Source of the DNA: PFJX01 sp040757575 | GTDB lineage: Bacteria > Pseudomonadota > Gammaproteobacteria > Burkholderiales > Thiobacillaceae | Direction: 5' to 3' | NCBI GenBank assembly: GCA_040757575.1 | Contig: JBFLXA010000016.1 | Span: forward strand, 8,339-72,338 | DNA: 64,000 nucleotides | Part shown: piece after piece, positions 62,029 to 64,000 of the stretch | Layout: each line of letters begins with the position of its first letter | Numbering within the stretch: position 1 is the first letter of the stretch | Position numbers and translations under genes: made by a program | Notes under the pieces: model-generated | What the model was told of the DNA's origin: nothing | Database searches by the model: none | The model's input: only the letters and a program-made list of their open reading frames with translations

Positions 62029-62160
62029 ATGTCCAAGATGCAACGATCCAACAAGGAAGCCAAAAAGCAGGCTTTGCTGACTCCCAAGGAAAGAAAGACC
62101 GCCAAGATGGTCAAGAAACACGCCGGGGACGTGGTGCCCCTGCTCGTCAAGGGGGGCTGA
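62029..62160 (+). CDS. Small basic protein of unknown function
   Basis: 43 residues, very rich in lysine (MSKMQRSNKEAKKQALL ... LVKGG), starting at ATG 62029 after a GGAG box 7-8 bases upstream. Short Lys-rich proteins with this MSKMQRSNKEAKK opening occur in betaproteobacteria, function unknown. Its last codons form the left arm of a GC hairpin. It borders the cassette array and is probably a resident chromosomal gene. Confidence 0.6.
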   Translation: MSKMQRSNKEAKKQALLTPKERKTAKMVKKHAGDVVPLLVKGG

Positions 62161-62166
62161 GCCCCC
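62151..62166 (+). terminator. GC hairpin at the stop of the small basic-protein gene
   Basis: GGGGGCTGAGCCCCC-type perfect stem containing the stop codon. No T-run follows, so termination strength is uncertain. It marks the boundary with the cassette array. Confidence 0.45.
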
Positions 62167-62168
62167 GG

Positions 62169-62645
62169 TTACCTTTGCGGCGAAGCCGGAGGGCGGTTTG
62201 TTTTGTTCTCGTCCTGGAGACGAGCCGCTGAATCCTGTCCATCTTCACCTGGTTCGCGGTAGAAGCGCCCATAACTCCAGCCGTACCCTTTACTTTGATT
62301 TGCATGGTGAACCCAAAGAACAAGATCACGAGCCAGTGCTACCAAAAATAGGGCGGCACAGGTGAGTGAGAAGATTAAAAACACTGGGACTGTGCGGGAA
62401 TTTAGGAGCGGCAGAAGATTGCAGCCGCTGCCCACCATAAACAGGGTGTCAGTAAAAGAGCAGGCCCCGCCTATTGAAACAAGGGCACTGCCTACTACTG
62501 CCGCCAAGAATGCAGCTACTGCGGCAAGAAAAAGCTTTTTGGCAGAAAGACGAACCGAGCGGAGGAAAACAAGCGGAAGGCCAGCCGTGATGCCGCCAAT
62601 CATGAGCGCAATTGCAAAGTGCCAGTTTGCCGAAGCCGTCGTCAT
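62169..62645 (-). CDS. Cassette-encoded membrane protein of unknown function
   Basis: 158 residues with four predicted membrane segments (about 9-29, 37-60, 66-84, 88-108) and a polar C-terminal tail of about 45 residues. No known family. ATG 62645 starts 5 bp after the core box of attC-like site 1, whose AGGG serves as ribosome binding site. It is the last gene of the array; no attC is visible after its stop, so the terminal site has been lost or is degraded. Base composition is lower in GC than the chromosome. Confidence 0.75.
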   Translation of the reverse strand: MTTASANWHFAIALMIGGITAGLPLVFLRSVRLSAKKLFLAAVAAFLAAVVGSALVSIGGACSFTDTLFMVGSGCNLLPLLNSRTVPVFLIFSLTCAALFLVALARDLVLWVHHANQSKGYGWSYGRFYREPGEDGQDSAARLQDENKTNRPPASPQR

Positions 62646-62650
62646 GCTAG

Positions 62651-62721
62651 CCCTAACGTCTGAGATAACCGGCGCTGCGCGGCTTCATCGCGCAGCATCC
62701 GTGTTGATGGAAATGTTAGGG
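62651..62721 (-). other. attC recombination site 1
   Basis: Paired core boxes GTTAGGG and CCCTAAC lie 71 bp apart end to end. Between them is an imperfect palindrome with a GCTGCGCG / CGCGCAGC stem and inner boxes (ATAACC and GTGTTGAT). The box next to the 220-residue gene contains its TAA stop codon. Orientation (gene, then attC, then next gene, on the minus strand) fits integron cassettes. Confidence 0.85.
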
Positions 62722-63378
62722 GGCTTCGAGTTCGAAGGCATTGGTCAATCTCTCTTTCAATTTGTCAGCTTCGGTCGCTAACGCCACCATCGCTTCCGTC
62801 GGCAGAACGCGCTCAAGCGTCAATGCCGCTTCATAAAGCATTAGCCAGACTTGAATAGCCAAATCTCTGACATTTTTATCCAAGACCTGTGGCGCGAACT
62901 GCTGCATTTTCCGGAACGAAAGGTCTGACTTGAGTAGGTGTGACAGGGAGTAGTGGCTATACGAACTGTGCGAGGCATGCTCATTTAAATGCTGGCGCAG
63001 GCCGTGATATATGCCTTTAATGGCCTTGGCCCTTTCACCAGCCTTTGGGAGTTCGTTTTCGGCAGCCTTCTCGGCCATTTCCGGAAAGAGGCGAAAGTAT
63101 GTGAGGAGCTCTGTGTACTCAATCATGGGTCGTAGCAAAGCTCCGGCTTCTTGCCCTAGTCCATCCAGCAAGAGGCTGAAAGAGCCGATCGCTAGATTCT
63201 TCGCCTTAAGCAACGTGAGTCCGCATACTCTCGCATAGGTGTCAGATTTGGCGCGCGATTCGTATTCGTCAATGCAGCGGTCGAGCAACTCAATTGCTGC
63301 GAGGAGGACCGCCAAGCGTGACTGTTGCCTCTCATTTAGATAGGCCCATGAAGTCTCGCGAGTAGTCCACAATGCCAT
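62716..63378 (-). CDS. Cassette-encoded helical protein, possibly DUF5677/HEPN-like
   Basis: 220 residues, fully alpha-helical and soluble. The segment LLRPMIEYTELLTYFRLFPEMAEK recalls the DUF5677-type HEPN-like family common in cassettes and defence islands, but the match is by eye only and no clear RxxxxH motif is seen. ATG 63378 is preferred over TTG 63384, because AGGGGG in the attC-2 core box is 7 bases upstream. The stop lies inside attC site 1. Low GC relative to the chromosome. Confidence 0.75.
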   Translation of the reverse strand: MALWTTRETSWAYLNERQQSRLAVLLAAIELLDRCIDEYESRAKSDTYARVCGLTLLKAKNLAIGSFSLLLDGLGQEAGALLRPMIEYTELLTYFRLFPEMAEKAAENELPKAGERAKAIKGIYHGLRQHLNEHASHSSYSHYSLSHLLKSDLSFRKMQQFAPQVLDKNVRDLAIQVWLMLYEAALTLERVLPTEAMVALATEADKLKERLTNAFELEAP

Positions 63379-63387
63379 CGTCAAGCC

Positions 63388-63474
63388 CCCTAACGTAGAG
63401 GTGACCGGCGCTGCGCGGCTTTATCGCGCAGCGTCCAGCGACCGAAGGGAGCGAGGTCGACCGCCGGGTTGGGG
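63388..63474 (-). other. attC recombination site 2
   Basis: Core boxes CCCTAAC (63388-63394) and GTTGGGG (63468-63474) enclose a GCTGCGCG / CGCGCAGC palindrome identical to that in site 1 and an extra CGACC/GGTCG segment. It lies between two cassette genes on the minus strand. The 172 bp from 63475 to 63646 carry no convincing gene; the open frame there is partly a read-through of this site. Confidence 0.85.
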
Positions 63475-63646
63475 CGAGAACAAAACTCGCGATGGTTTGA
63501 AGCCAGCGAAGCACACGGCGTGACAAACATGGGACGCACTACAACGCGCGATGCACCGGCAACCGATTCAGCGATGGCACGGTGACACAGGCCAAAAAGT
63601 CGTCGCTGACGGTACGGCGAAAACCGGCTGGAAAAATGCTCCGCTC

Positions 63647-63808
63647 TCAAAGCCCCATCACTCCCTCGAAAACATGCTTAAGCCACTGACCGAAGCTACG
63701 GGACGGACTGTCTTTCGCCCTCAGCCGCTCGACGAGCAACCAAGTAGCGTAGGCGGCGATAGCCAGAAATCCGACAACCGAAATCGCTACGTAGATGAGT
63801 TCAGCCAC
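63647..63808 (-). CDS. Small single-span membrane protein, cassette-encoded
   Basis: 53 residues from GTG 63808 to TGA 63647. Residues about 5-26 are hydrophobic (IYVAISVVGFLAIAAYATWLL), followed by a basic and polar tail. The GGGG of the attC-3 core box lies 5 bases upstream and can act as ribosome binding site. No family recognised; small membrane proteins or toxins of this kind are frequent in cassettes. Confidence 0.6.
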   Translation of the reverse strand: MAELIYVAISVVGFLAIAAYATWLLVERLRAKDSPSRSFGQWLKHVFEGVMGL

Positions 63809-63813
63809 GAGAG

Positions 63814-63879
63814 CCCCAACGTAGAGTCAACCGGCGCCCAAGACGACGCGAAGCGGCGTTTTGGGCGTCCGGGTTGAAT
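63814..63879 (-). other. attC recombination site 3, outer box apparently disrupted by IS
   Basis: Core box CCCCAAC (63814-63820), inner boxes GTCAACCGG / CCGGGTTGA, and stem GGCGCCCAA / TTTGGGCG(T). In the sister sites a GTTRGGG box follows the inner box within about 6-8 bases, but here the sequence reads ATGATGGGATGGACTCC, the start of an IS. The site therefore looks interrupted. Confidence 0.75.
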
Positions 63880-63881
63880 GA

Positions 63882-64000
63882 TGGGATGGACTCCCCCCGC
63901 CTTATCGCGGTGTCTAAGCACCAACGATCTTCCAGGGGTTGGAGATCAGGTTGAGACGAAAGGAGTCCGCCATGAATGCTAGTACAACCGTGGCCATCGA
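63882..64000 (+). mobile_element. IS110/IS1111-type insertion sequence, left end (cut by window edge)
   Basis: The element begins after ATGAT with GGGATGGACTCCCC. About 90 bp of leader contains GGACTCC / GGAGTCC subterminal complements, and an open frame starts at 63972. Elements of the IS1111-attC group are known to insert specifically into integron attC sites, as seen here. The right end is outside the window. Confidence 0.65.
63972..64000 (+). CDS. IS110-family transposase, first residues only
   Basis: Only about nine codons (MNASTTVAI) are in the window, after a GGAG box. This opening is the usual start of IS110/IS1111 DEDD transposases (MNA-TTVAIDLAK). Identification rests on that short match and on the leader, so it is provisional. 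Confidence 0.55.

Noticed and set aside
62645..62721. Interpretation of the palindrome as a simple terminator
   Set aside because: Paired GTTAGGG/CCCTAAC boxes and near-identical copies at 63388 and 63814 fit attC far better, and no T-run follows.
63390..63650. 86-codon open frame in the cassette array
   Set aside because: Its second half is a translation of attC site 2 and the start overlaps the stop of the 53-residue gene; no independent support.
1..64000. tRNA and rRNA genes
   Set aside because: No cloverleaf or conserved rRNA sequence was noticed on either strand; a tRNAscan search would settle it.

Overview
The window is a GC-rich proteobacterial chromosome fragment whose gene content and order (hrcA, nadK, recN, fur, bamE, dapB; TRAP transporter; sulfide and sulfite oxidation genes) best fit a Betaproteobacterium of the Rhodocyclales/Nitrosomonadales type. 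This placement is inferred from gene content, not from a search. A run of exactly 100 N at 13831-13930 shows that it is a draft scaffold.

Layout. 1-16.7 kb: a heme-c chemoreceptor cut by the window edge, the RNA helicase hrpA, two HD-GYP-type c-di-GMP proteins, a HAD phosphatase, and a hybrid histidine kinase / TonB receptor / YfiR module interrupted by the gap. 16.8-21.4 kb: a DctPQM TRAP transporter and an exported protein made of about eleven 23-residue repeats plus a peptidoglycan-binding domain. 21.5-30.5 kb: a probable quinone-linked sulfite dehydrogenase (soeABC), a PilU-like ATPase, an Atm1-type ABC exporter, and a YeeE/YedE gene pair behind an ArsR-type palindrome. 30.5-33.4 kb: a compact MCE (Mla-like) operon whose ATPase is a degenerate half-domain. 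33.4-37.9 kb: SH3 protein, M48 protease, CHASE2 nucleotide cyclase and a cyclic-nucleotide phosphodiesterase. 38-43.5 kb: REP-type repeats, flavocytochrome c sulfide dehydrogenase (fccAB) behind an FNR-like box, hemH, an EamA half transporter, a Dyp peroxidase and hrcA. 43.5-48 kb: nadK, recN, fur, bamE, dapB. 48-58.8 kb: a substrate-binding protein / outer-membrane porin / GGDEF-EAL operon, a second heme-c chemoreceptor, htpG and a hybrid kinase. 58.8-61.7 kb: a transglutaminase, a DUF4177-like protein and a small cluster of an HdrC-like Fe-S protein with a DsrC-like protein. 62.1-64 kb: the tail of an integron gene-cassette array (two complete attC-like sites, a third interrupted by an IS110/IS1111-type element, three cassette genes), with base composition visibly lower in GC than the rest.

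Themes. Sulfur oxidation is spread over several loci: sulfide (fccAB), sulfite (soeABC), sulfur import (YeeE pair) and a DsrC/HdrC pair. Cyclic-nucleotide and redox sensing is rich. Two structural signals are not explained by ordinary genes. One is a family of hairpins built from tandem 7-bp units, found three times inside hrpA, between nadK and recN, and on both sides of soeB. The other is the integron array, in which the attC core boxes double as ribosome binding sites and, in one case, as a stop codon.
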